Of a stretch of DNA of 64,000 bases, positions 54,770 to 64,000 are shown one piece after another. The position numbers were made by a program, and so were the translations under genes. A model generated the notes under the pieces. It was given only the letters and a program-made list of their open reading frames with translations. It ran no database searches and was not told the DNA's origin. Every line of letters starts with the position of its first letter. Position 1 is the first letter of the stretch. The DNA is from Codonopsis lanceolata (lineage: Eukaryota; Streptophyta; Magnoliopsida; Asterales; Campanulaceae): the NCBI GenBank assembly GCA_013146195.2, contig CM028378.1, forward strand, positions 80,472,295 to 80,536,294, written 5' to 3'.

Positions 54770-55199
54770 CATCTTTTGGGGCGGTGAAAGTCGACCTTAA
54801 TTAGTTTTCCACGATTTTTTTCAATATTACCCGCCACTATTTTCAGTAATTACCCCTCAAAATTTTTGGCGCCAAAATATTTAGGACGGTAACAATCCGT
54901 CCTTTTTTATTTCCCTCCAATAATTTAGAACCAAAAGTGTTGGCGCAAAAACATTTAGAACAATAACAATCTGTCCCTTTTGTTTTCCCGCCAATAATTT
55001 AGAGCGTTTTGAAACATATTAGGGTCGGCAAAAGTCGTGTCCTTAAAAACCTTTAGGGACGGCTCATCGCGTCCCTAATACATTTAGCACCCATATTATT
55101 CAAGCCCCCATTTTGCCGTCCCTATCGCCGTCCTAAAAACTATTAGGGACGGCAAATAGACTTTTAGGGACGAAAAACGAGCGATCCTAATACTCTCTC
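54770..55199. repeat. CACTA right subterminal region (truncated)
   Basis: Repeated units of the types TTTAGGACGG, GGCGCCAAAA and AGGGACGGCAAA in alternating orientation. They match 29993-30360 read on the other strand. The final CACTACAAGAAA terminus is missing. Confidence 0.8.
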
Positions 55200-55690
55200 G
55201 AGTCAAACCCGCAGCTGAACGGGGCTAAAATAGTTGTTCTTGGCTTAAAGAGAATAGCACCATTCATATACAATATTCAGTCTCGAGTTTTATATAAGGG
55301 GAGTGCACGGTCTACTCTCTAAATATACTCAGCCAGGATTATACATCATAAACAAAGGGATGCTGCAGTACACAATTTATAGGAGTAGTTGAAGCAGTTG
55401 GCGACAACGTGTTTGCCAAAGAGGAAGCCATGCAATCCTCATAAGAGGCGTAGCTAATAATACTCACTATATAGGGAACAAGAGTCATCAACTAGCTATA
55501 GTGAATCACAACTAAACTAGCAACCAAAGTAATCAACTTGCTCATGCAGGATAAACATAATCTCAATTACTCACCCAAATATAGTCAAAGTTAGTCACTA
55601 AAGCTAATGAGCATGAGGTGACAACGAAGCAAGAACCCACAAATCTCCTACTCGGCTATGTCAGTCTAGGAAACGAAGATAAGGAATGAA
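55200..55690. other. Unassigned sequence right of the CACTA
   Basis: No coding region or clear repeat end. It may be LTR-derived. Confidence 0.35.
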
Positions 55691-55695
55691 AACTA

Positions 55696-55995
55696 GGGCC
55701 TCGTTTGGTGCAGCATTTTGAAAACACAACTTTTTCAAAACACAGCGATTTTCAAAATGCAACATTTTCAAAACGCAGTTTTATTTTTGTAAACACGTTT
55801 GGAAACTATTTCAAAACGCTATTTTTCATAAACAGAGTAGTTATAAACGTAACATATTTTCAAAATGCTACAAATTGGAGCGTTTTAAAATGCTCCGCAT
55901 TTTTAAAACATTACGTTTTAAAACGCTGCATTGAAACACTTTTAAAGAGAAAACACACAGCGTTTTGACCAAAACGCTCCACCAAACAAGCACTA
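55696..55995. mobile_element. hAT-type MITE, second family
   Basis: The ends are GCCTCGTTTGGTGCAGCATT (left) and, inward from the right, GTGCTTGTTTGGTGGAGCGT. The interior consists of short runs of TTTTCAAAACGC and AAACGCTAC. It is a 300-bp non-autonomous element with CTAG-type flanks on both sides (ACTAGG/CACTAG). Confidence 0.65.
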
Positions 55996-57154
55996 GATCT
56001 TTAAGTAAATTAGAAAACTAGCAAATATATCCAAATTACCTAGCTTATGGGTCCCACGTTAAAAATGAAAATAAACAATCACTTCAACTTATCCAATTAA
56101 AATATTTTAATCCACAAAATATTTGTAGACTTTAATTATTTAATTAGTAGAATAATATAATATGAAACATAGACCAATACTTCCATGAAGTGATAAATAT
56201 TTTATATATGGGACCCTTTAATGTTATCAAACTAAAACAAAATTACACCAATTCCGTACAAAACAAAACAATTACACCTACATTGAAAGTTTTTACTTAC
56301 CTTAAAATAATATTTTAAAATAAAGCTAACACAATTGACTTGGTCAAAATAAAGTAAAATATTAGTATATTTGTTGTCTAAAATAACAAGAAATGTTGAC
56401 AAAAATATTATTTGGTCAAATATTTTTAAAGTGTTATCAAAATCATTTATTTATAAAAATTTAAAATAGATAAAATATCGGGGTTTTACAGTCTAGGTTG
56501 ATATATTAAGCATGTTCATCACTTGATGAACCTCCGTTGAATTCTAAATATAAAAAATAAGTTTTTCCATATTTAGCTTTTACTACTCTTACCTTGTATG
56601 AACTTGTTCATGGAATCATTAGCTTGGATCTTATGAAGTTCAAATATGTAACTTAGTTCATTCAACACACTGTAATATTTATCTTCAAGGTTGTATATTT
56701 GCTTATGCTGTCTAATCTCTTTAGCAAATTATATAACTGTGATTTCCAATAGACTTTCAAATCTGCCTTACCTTGTGTGTTGATCTATATCTGTTGTGTT
56801 CATCATTAACAAATTGTATTAATAAGGAAATCACTTATGCCTAAGAAACTTTATCTAACATACGCGATTCACCTCTGGCCCCTCCAACCTATGTAGTGAG
56901 CATACCACAGGGACCCAACATACGACCCTCTTCGTTTGTACTCCAGGTTCTTCGTGAATTTATAATTAGGGTAGCCAAGCCCATCAACCGCTTTAATGTT
57001 GTTTATTAAAAAAAAAACTTCAAATATACTAAAAGTAAATATCACCAAATAATATAAAAATATTGATCATATTACAAGATTAAAATTTAGAAATAAAACC
57101 AACAATTCAATTCTATTTCAGTTATCTAAACAACACATAAATAGCCAATAGCTT
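55996..57154. other. Intergenic, with a possible gypsy LTR start
   Basis: On the minus strand TGTAAAACCCCGATATTTTA begins at 56490, which resembles a gypsy LTR start. Its extent to the left is unclear. From 56500 to 57154 I see no gene. The copy B repeat begins at 57155. Confidence 0.4.
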
Positions 57155-57441
57155 AATACATCATACGTCCTTAAGAAGATTACAATTTTACAATACAAAA
57201 ATCAATTTTTTAAGTTATTTTTAAATTTTCTTTAAAGTCCAAAAACGACATCGTTCAAAACATCATAGGTTCTTATAGTCTATAGGTGAATTATGAAAGA
57301 ATAGGTTATTGACTTACGATAATGTTTTGTATGATTTAATTATTATTTGCGTTTGTTTATTTCAAATTTTCAACCTAGAAAGACTCGTATAATTTCATAT
57401 TTTTTAACGTACAATGAGTATTTTTCAATGAAATAAGACTT

Positions 57442-57737
57442 GTTTGTTGCCTGAGCAGGGATAATAGTATTATTAATCTCATTACTATTAACATCATCGC
57501 TAATAATTATGACTTGTATATATCGGGTGATAGTTTTGAGATTAAAAAGGTTAGTCCTCAATTTTTTTAGTGAAGTCGCTAATAATACCACCCTGAGCCT
57601 TGTTTAATTAGTGAGAGGAAAATGACTTTATCGGGGTAACTCGTGCTATTAGTTCTGACAATCAATTGTGTACCAAACATCACGCAACTTAGTTTATTAA
57701 TCATATCTGAGCTTAATCTTAACTATCAAACGACACA
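57442..57737. mobile_element. Degenerate hAT-type MITE, promoter copy B
   Basis: The same element as 287-583, with a few base changes (for example ACCACCCTGAGC against ACCACATGAGC). Confidence 0.6.
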
Positions 57738-58033
57738 ATAAGTATTTTACACATTTTAACTAAGGATAAAATGTAGAAATGCATATAATACGTGTATTTC
57801 ATAGCAAAGTTTTGATTAAGTCAAGGGTAATTTAGGGATAAAATATATTTACAGTCTAAATGACAATTTCAATGGCTTTGATCCTTGACACTAAAATACC
57901 ATAGCAAAGGGTAGTACTGGAATTTCGGTAAAAAGAACCCTAGCAGAATTAATGAGAAGACCGACCCATCTCACACTATAAATCTATAATTATCGGACAG
58001 CGCAGCCCACAACTTCAGTCTCTCAATTTCCAC

Positions 58034-58786
58034 ACTCACACTCACACTCACACTCACTGCGTGGCCGCAGATACCAAAGCAATCATCGGTTTTCATGCGA
58101 CCAAAATTCTTCCATGTAAGTTCTTCTTCACCCTAAGAAGAAGCAATTCAGAATATTTTTTTTGAGTGTTTTAGATCTGACTGAAAGCATTCAAAAGCTA
58201 ATATTCCTCAAGAAATTTGAATCGTTCTTCTAAAATGAAATTTTAAAGTAATTTTAATGATTCTGATTTGGTAAAACCTGGTTTTGCATAACTGTATTAA
58301 ATGTTTGTGCTTTGTATCTCATTTTCATATGTTTACTGGTTTCAGTGAACCATGGCTGGAGTCAAATTCCGCCAGAAAGGCATGGAGGCTACTAGGGTAT
58401 GTACTTATAGCAATGGTTTTATATCAAAACTGGTGTTTCAGATTTAGGGTTTTATCTTAAACATGCCTTTTTTATTTAGGGTTTTATCTCACCCCTTTCC
58501 TTTTTATTTAAAGGGCAGATTTGATTTATTCTGTAAAAGTTGACTTTTTTGAACTTGGTTTTAGTTTTTGCCATTTTAAGATGGAAAAATGGTCTGAAAT
58601 AATACATTTTCTCTCCTGATTTTTTTGACTCATTTTGTCAAGTTCTTAATGTTAAGAAGCTGATGCTTTAATTTTTTTGGCTCCTCTTTCCTTTTTAACA
58701 TAGGGTGGCATTATTGGAACGCTTAACTGTGATGGAAATTCTCAAATGGTAGAGGAGAAGATCGTTATTCATGGCATTTCAATGAG
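58034..58786 (+). pseudogene. 5' end of an unidentified host gene, copy B
   Basis: Leader exon (donor after TTCCAT, as in copy A), exon 2 with ATG at 58352-58354 and end at 58396, and exon 3 at 58704-58786. Coding parts are the same as copy A (MAGVKFRQKGMEATR, GGIIGTLNCDGNSQMV). Introns differ only by small indels. It is interrupted by the same copia LTR at 59225, so copy B is also broken in the window. Confidence 0.6.
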
Positions 58787-59224
58787 GTAGGATAATTCCC
58801 TCATTTGCAAACCTTAGTTCTTAAACTCACCCTATTTTTGTGACAAGCCCCCTAAAAAGGGCATCTCAATTCTTTTATAAGTTTGTGGATTTTTTATTTT
58901 TTTATTTTTTCTTATCTTATTAATTTTTTGATGCCAATGATATTTTTGTAATGGAGTATTGCTTGAAATATGTACTAATAATTGTTAATTCCCTCATTTG
59001 CAAGTATCAACGATAATTTGATCATCTTTATGATGTGGATGTTAGTACCTTTGATTCCTTGGCTTGTTTGATGCATTAATTAATGTTGGAATTTCGTAAT
59101 GTGACCCATATGAACTAATAGTAAATAAGTTTTAACAATAAAGTATCACACATATCATCTTTATATATATATATTATTTCCCTTCACGGATAAACATCAT
59201 TAACTTAGTAAATGATGCCAATCA

Positions 59225-59936
59225 TGTTGGGAAAATGATATCACACGTATCACAAATGCCCATAAAGTCTTCCCAATCTCACACAACGAAATTAAACAAA
59301 GTAGCCCAAACTAAGCCAAATTGCAAATAAGCAAAATAAATGAACACCACTATTTTAATGTGGAAAACCTCTCTCATGTGAGAGAGGAAAAACCCCGAGA
59401 TCGAAGCCCACAAAATCTCCACTAATCAGTAAAATAGGTGATACAAAAGTGTTCAAACAATTCAACCAACTCAACTACTCCAAAGCATCAACAAATTGCA
59501 AGAATAAAATGAGTTGATGAACAATATCACCTAAAAATAGCCGCTCTGTCCACGGCCTTTTTTGAATGATCTAGCCGTTAAAAGAACAATCCAACCGTTC
59601 AGAATGTAGAGGGAAGATAGAAGAACAAGCCCTCCAAAAATCGTCACGATCAGAATACATTTCACCGTTGGATCGTCACTGCAAGTTTCTGCTATAAACG
59701 AGAAATCAACAGTAAATTTTCTCTGTGTAGTGAAGTAGCAGATGTTCTGTGCATCCTCCTTTTCTTCTCCTATTGTTGACTATTTATAGGCAGCCAAAAA
59801 AGAAGAGAAATCATCAGAAGAAGATGAAGAGGAAACATGAAGCCCTTCAAGTTACCCAGTCCAACATTTGACCATTAATTTCATTTTCTTCAATATGTAA
59901 TGGGATCCACAAAAGGAGTGAATCCATGCACCAACA
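59225..59936 (-). repeat. Copia LTR, copy B (3' LTR)
   Basis: 712 bp with TG...CA ends. Right of it, 59937-59950 reads AATCTCCCCCTCAC (minus strand GTGAGGGGGAGATT), the polypurine tract, so this is the 3' LTR of a minus-strand element. It continues into the RNase H tail. Confidence 0.92.
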
Positions 59937-59950
59937 AATCTCCCCCTCAC

Positions 59951-60076
59951 GATTTTGTGGAGTGATTTGCCATTCCTGCTATAGAACAACATATTTCAAG
60001 CTTCTCCCTTGTCAAAACTTTTGTCAACATATCAACACCATTATCATCAGTTTGTACTTTTTCAAGCGCTAGCAAC
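59951..60076 (-). pseudogene. Copia RNase H C-terminus, copy B
   Basis: The minus strand reads LLALEKVQTDDNGVDMLTKV and LTREKLEICCSIAGMA, the typical end of copia RNase H. At 60077 it is interrupted by the CACTA element, as in copy A, and the missing part continues at 9157 in copy A. Confidence 0.88.
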
Positions 60077-60454
60077 CACTACTAGAAACCGTGCCTTCAA
60101 CGACGGAATTCTCAGTGACAGAAATTTTCCATCGCTGATTAGCGACAGAAATTGAGCATCAGCGAGGAAATTTAGCATCAGCGACAGAATTTTCCGTCGC
60201 TGAAGGTAACCTTTAGCGACGGAATTGAGCATAAGCGACAGAATTGAACATCAGCGACGGATTTTGTCATTGACTGAATTTTCCGTCGCTAAAGGTCAAT
60301 TTTCCGTCGCTGAAAATAAACAGAAATTAAATTCTGAAAACTTTCAGCGACGAAAAATTCCGTGGCTAAAGGTGACCTTTAGCGACGGAAAATTCCGTCA
60401 CTAAAAATGAATTGAAAATTAAATTCTAATTAATATAAAATATCAATAATATTT

Positions 60455-61020
60455 CAAATTAAATTGAAATTAATTTAAAATAATATTTGAAATGTTAATT
60501 TAATAATATAATATCAATAATTAAAAAGATTAGCATCAATATAATTACAAAAATTAAAACATTCACATTACAACTTAACGTAATGTAACGTTAACTTAAA
60601 TTGAAATTAAATTAAAATAATATTTGAAATGTTAATTAAATAATATAATATCAATAATTAAAATGATTAGCATCAATATAATTACAAAAATTAAAACATT
60701 CACATTACAACTTAACTTAACGTAACTTAACGTAACGTAACGTTAACTTAAATTGAAATTAAATTAAAATAATATTTGAAATGTTAATTTAATAATATAA
60801 TATCAATAATTAAAATGATTAGCATCAATATAATTACAAAAATTAAAATATTAACATACAACTTAACTTAACGTAACGTTAACTTAAATTGAAATTAAAT
60901 TAAAATAATATATGAAATGTTAATTTAATAAAATAATATCAATAATTAAAATGATTAGCATCAATATAACTACAAAAATTAAAACATTTACTTTACAACT
61001 TAACTTAACGTAACTTAACG
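60455..61020 (+). repeat. Tandem repeat of about 140-bp units, four copies
   Basis: The unit starts AAATTGAAATTAAATTAAAA (near 60460, 60597, 60748 and 60888), then TATTTGAAATGTTAATTTAA, TAATTAAAATGATTAGCATC, AATATAATTACAAAAATTAA and a short CTTAACGTAACG tail. The tail expands with each copy into the pentamer array that follows. Confidence 0.88.
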
Positions 61021-64000
61021 TAATGTAACGTAACGTACATTAACTTAACTTAACTTAACTTAACATAACTTAGCTTAGCTTAACGTAACATAATGTAACG
61101 TAACTTAGCATAGCTTAACTTAACTTAACTTAACTTAACTTCACTTAATTAAACTTAAACGTAACGTAAATCTCTTAACTTAACTTCTTTAACCTAACCT
61201 TAACTTAATAGCTTTTAACTTAACTTAACTTAACTTCTAACTTTAGCTTAACAACTAACTTCTAACTTTCTTAACTTAGCTTTTAGCTTAGCTTAGCTGC
61301 TAGCTTAACTTTAAGCTTAACTTAACTTAACTAGCTTAGCTTAGCTTAACTAACTTAACGCAACTTAACTTAGCTTAGCTTAACGTAACGCAACTTCTCA
61401 ACTTAACTTAACGAACGTAACCAATCCTTAACTTAAGTTCTTAACTTAACCCTAGCTTAGCTTAGCTTAACTTAATGTAACGTAATGGAATTTATTAGCT
61501 TAACGTAATAATCCTTTAACTTAAACTTAACTTAACTTAACTTAACTTCTTAGCTTAACGTAATTATAAATTTAACTAACTAACTAAAACTTTAACTTAA
61601 CTTCTAAATTTAAATTAACTTAATTTTAACTTATAAATTTTAACTAACTTAGTTTAACTTAACTTAACTTAACTAAATACAACATATATCCTAACTTACC
61701 TTAATTTAACGTATCCAACGTAACTTAACTTAACTTAATTTAACTTCTTAACTTAACTTAACGTTAATATAACTTAACTTACCTTAACGTAACTCAACTT
61801 AACTTAACTTGAATTTCTAACTTAACTTAACGTAACTTAACATGAAATCACGCCATGCTTAACATAAAAATGGTATAATTTTAATAATTACTAATCATCA
61901 TAACATGAAAACATCGACTAATATTACGAAAATAGTATAATGGAGTACGATTAATCGCTATAACATGAAAACACGCCTTATTGCAGCTTATTATAATGGA
62001 ATACAATGAACCATTATAACATGAAAACACGCTATGCCTATTGGCAAAATAACATACTTAACGTAACGTTTAACGTAACTTAGCTTAACTTAACTTAACT
62101 AACTACTTAACTTCGCTAACTTAGCTTCTTTACTTAACTTAGCTTAGCTTAGCTTAGCTTAGCTTAACGTAACGTAACGTAGTTTAGCTTAGTTTAACGT
62201 AACGTAACTTAACTTAGCTTAAACGTAATGTAACTTAACTTAACTTAACTTAACTTAACTTAGCTTAGCTTAGCTTAACTTAATGTAACGTAACGTAACT
62301 TAGCTTAACGTAACTTAACTTAACTTAAACGTAACTTAACTTAACTTAACTTAGCTTAACGTAACGTAACTTAACTTAACTTCACTTAAACGGAACTTAA
62401 CTTAACGTAACGTATCTCTAATTTAACTTAACTTAACTTAACTTAATTTAACTTAACTTCTTAACTTAACTTAAATTAACGTAACATAACATATCCTAAC
62501 TTACCTTAACGTAACGTAACGTAACTTAACTTAACTTAACTTAGTTTAACTTAACTTAACTTAACGTAACATAACTTAACTTACCTTAACGTAACTTAAC
62601 TTCACTTAACGTAACTTAACTTAACTTAACGTAACTTAACATGAAAACACGCTACGCCTATTGGCGAAATGGTATAATGGACTACGAGGGACCACTATAA
62701 CATGAAAACACGTGACGGCTATTGGCGAAATAGTATAATGGAGTACGATTGACCGTTATAACATGAAAACACGCTACGCCTATTAGGGAAATATTATAAT
62801 GGAATACAATGAACCATTATAACATGAAAACACGCTATGCCTATTGGCAAAATGTTATGACTTAACGTAACGTAACTTTATGTAACTTAACTTAACTTAA
62901 CGTAACTTAACTTAACGTAACGTGACGTAACTTAACGTAACGTAACGTAACTTCTAACTTAAACTAACGTAACAACTTAACTTACCTTAACTTAACGTAA
63001 AACTTAACTTAACGTAACGTAACATAACTTAACTTAACTTAACTTAACCATTTAACTTAACCAACGCTTCTTAGCTTACTTAACTTAACGTAACGCTTAA
63101 CGTAACATAACTCTTAACTTCTAGCTTAAACGTAACGTAACTTAACTTAACTTAACTTAACTTAGCTTAACGTAACTTAACTTAACTTAACTTAGCTTAG
63201 CTTAGCTTAGCTTAGCTTAACGTAACGTAGTTTAGCTTAGCTTAACGTAACGTAAATTAACATAGCTTAAACGTAATGTAACTTAACTTAACTTAACTTA
63301 GCTTAGCTTAACTTAATGTAACGTAACGTAACTTAGCTTAACGTAACTTAACTTAATTTAACTTAGCTTAACGTAACGTAACTTAACTTAACTTAACTTA
63401 AACGGAACTTAACTTAACGTAACGTAACTTAATTTAACTTAACTTAACTTAACTTAACTTAGTTTAACTTAACTTAACTTAACTTAATGTAACATAACAT
63501 ATCTTAACTTACCTTAACGTAACGTAACTTACCTTAATGTAACGTAACTTAACTTAATTTAACTTAACTTAACTTAACTGAACTTAGTTTAACTTAACTT
63601 AACTTAACGTAACATTACTTAACTTACCTTAATGTAACTTAACTTACCTTAACGTAACTTAACTTAACTTAACGTAACTTAACTTAATTTAACGTAACTT
63701 AACTTAACGTAACTTAACATGAAAACACGCTACGCCTATTGGCGAAATGGTATACTGGACTACGAGGGACCATTATAACATGAAAACACGTGACGGCTAT
63801 TGGCAAAATAGTATAATGGAGTACGATTGACCGTTATAACATGAAAACACGCTACGCCTATTGGGGAAATATTATAATGGAGTATAATGAACCATTATAA
63901 CATGAAAACACGCTATGCCTATTGGCAAAATGTTATGACTTAACGTAACGTAACTTAGCTTAACGTAACGTAACTTAACGTAACTTAACTTAACTTAACT
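61000..64000 (+). repeat. Pentanucleotide array (CTTAA/CGTAA/CTTAG) with 61-bp unit clusters, higher-order period about 1.08 kb
   Basis: Almost the whole stretch is made of the pentamers CTTAA, CGTAA and CTTAG in blocks. Clusters of a 61-bp unit (CATGAAAACACGCTACGCCT at the start, ACCATTATAA at the end) interrupt it at 61841-62050, 62640-62855 and 63718-63938. In the last two clusters units start at 62640, 62701, 62762 and 62823, and at 63718, 63779, 63840 and 63901, so the clusters are 1078 bp apart and match unit by unit. The array has no coding content. Some parts (61040-61700) look scrambled. Confidence 0.92.

Larger units (their letters stand above)
42647..55199 (+). mobile_element. Large CACTA element with capping-protein and condensin cargo; right TIR lost
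   Basis: The left terminus is CACTACAAGAAAAAGTAG (42647), followed by TTTTTGGATCCCCACTTTTT, closely matching the right end of the outer CACTA at 30620 read inward. At the right, 54770-55199 matches 29993-30360 in inverse orientation (GGCGCCAAAA, GGACGG, AGGGACGGC, GGATCGCTC, GAGAGTAT). It stops at ACTCTCTC, where AAAA... CTTGTAGTG would be expected, so the last 15-20 bp of the right terminus have been deleted or replaced. Cargo exons are at 43123, 44866-45440 and 53067-53700. A Tork copia element (46105-52783) and a hAT MITE (53213-53516) sit inside. Confidence 0.8.
57155..59830 (+). repeat. Segmental direct repeat, copy B
   Basis: Near-identical to 1-2640. It includes the MITE (57442-57737), the TATA box (57977-57983), the leader exon with its uORF (ATG 58095), and the copia LTR inserted at the same base (59225, after AATCA). 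Copy B lacks the mosaic found after 2640 in copy A, and shows the expected PPT and RNase H tail. Confidence 0.95.
60077..64000 (+). mobile_element. CACTA transposon, copy B, filled with satellite; runs off the window
   Basis: It begins CACTACTAGAAACCGTGC after AAC, the same target site as copy A. Subterminal GCGACGGAATTTTCCGTCGC repeats cover 60090-60420. From 60455 onward the interior is tandem repeats. The right end is outside the window. Confidence 0.8.

Noticed and set aside
61841..63938. CRISPR array (regular 61-bp units)
   Set aside because: Units are contiguous, with no unique spacers between identical repeats, no cas genes and a plant genomic context. It is a tandem repeat.
1..64000. 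An organised gene system, such as a biosynthetic or defence cluster
   Set aside because: The recognisable host genes are unrelated, fragmentary and enclosed by transposon termini. Nothing suggests a functional cluster.

Overview
The window looks like a transposon-rich stretch of a plant nuclear genome, probably a eudicot. The coding material is plant LTR retrotransposons (Ty1/copia and Ty3/gypsy, several with TGGTATCAGAGC initiator-Met-tRNA primer sites), CACTA transposons, MITEs, and intron-bearing fragments of plant genes. I found no intact host gene, rRNA, tRNA or CRISPR array. There is one 100-base assembly gap (20831-20930). Gene and family names come from recognising protein motifs by eye; no database search was run.

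Layout. (1) 1-11384: the 5' end of an unidentified intron-containing gene. Its second coding intron holds a minus-strand copia element (2060-11384), and that holds a 6-kb CACTA element (3199-9156, TSD AAC) carrying fragments of a DUF1749 alpha/beta-hydrolase-like gene and a MORC-type GHKL ATPase gene, a telomere-like tract and a 175-bp minisatellite. (2) 11385-18100: intergenic mosaic with a broken MYB gene, an inverted pair of fragments of an unknown gene, Stowaway-like MITEs and a Pack-MULE-like unit carrying part of a DnaJ (DNAJB12/DUF1977-type) gene. (3) 18105-20830: a gypsy gag relic and one end of a CACTA element running into the gap. (4) 20931-35500: a plus-strand SIRE-like copia element split by an outer CACTA (TSD ACA), which is itself split by an inner 7.7-kb CACTA (TSD AAA). 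The inner element carries broken copies of a PAP27-like purple acid phosphatase, a phytocystatin and a DUF3511 gene. (5) 35520-42022: an orphan LTR/PBS, then a truncated minus-strand gypsy element with a 2.67-kb LTR. (6) 42647-55199: a second large CACTA element related to the outer one above, carrying exon 1 of F-actin capping protein beta and five exon pieces of condensin CAP-D2, and invaded by a Tork-like copia element (46105-52783, TSD ATAGG). (7) 57155-64000: a second, near-identical copy of the window's first 2.6 kb, with the same copia LTR and the same CACTA insertion point. The CACTA interior here becomes a pentanucleotide (CTTAA/CGTAA/CTTAG) array with embedded 61-bp units in a higher-order repeat of about 1.08 kb.

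The genes do not form a pathway. The unifying theme is repeated capture of host gene fragments by CACTA (and one MULE-like) elements, and deep nesting that can be ordered from target-site duplications. The most striking points are the CACTA-in-CACTA-in-copia nest with TSDs at both levels, the multi-gene cargo in three CACTA elements, the pentamer/61-bp higher-order repeat, and a 600-bp stretch (about 2650-3260) that interleaves two unrelated sequences and looks like an assembly consensus artefact.
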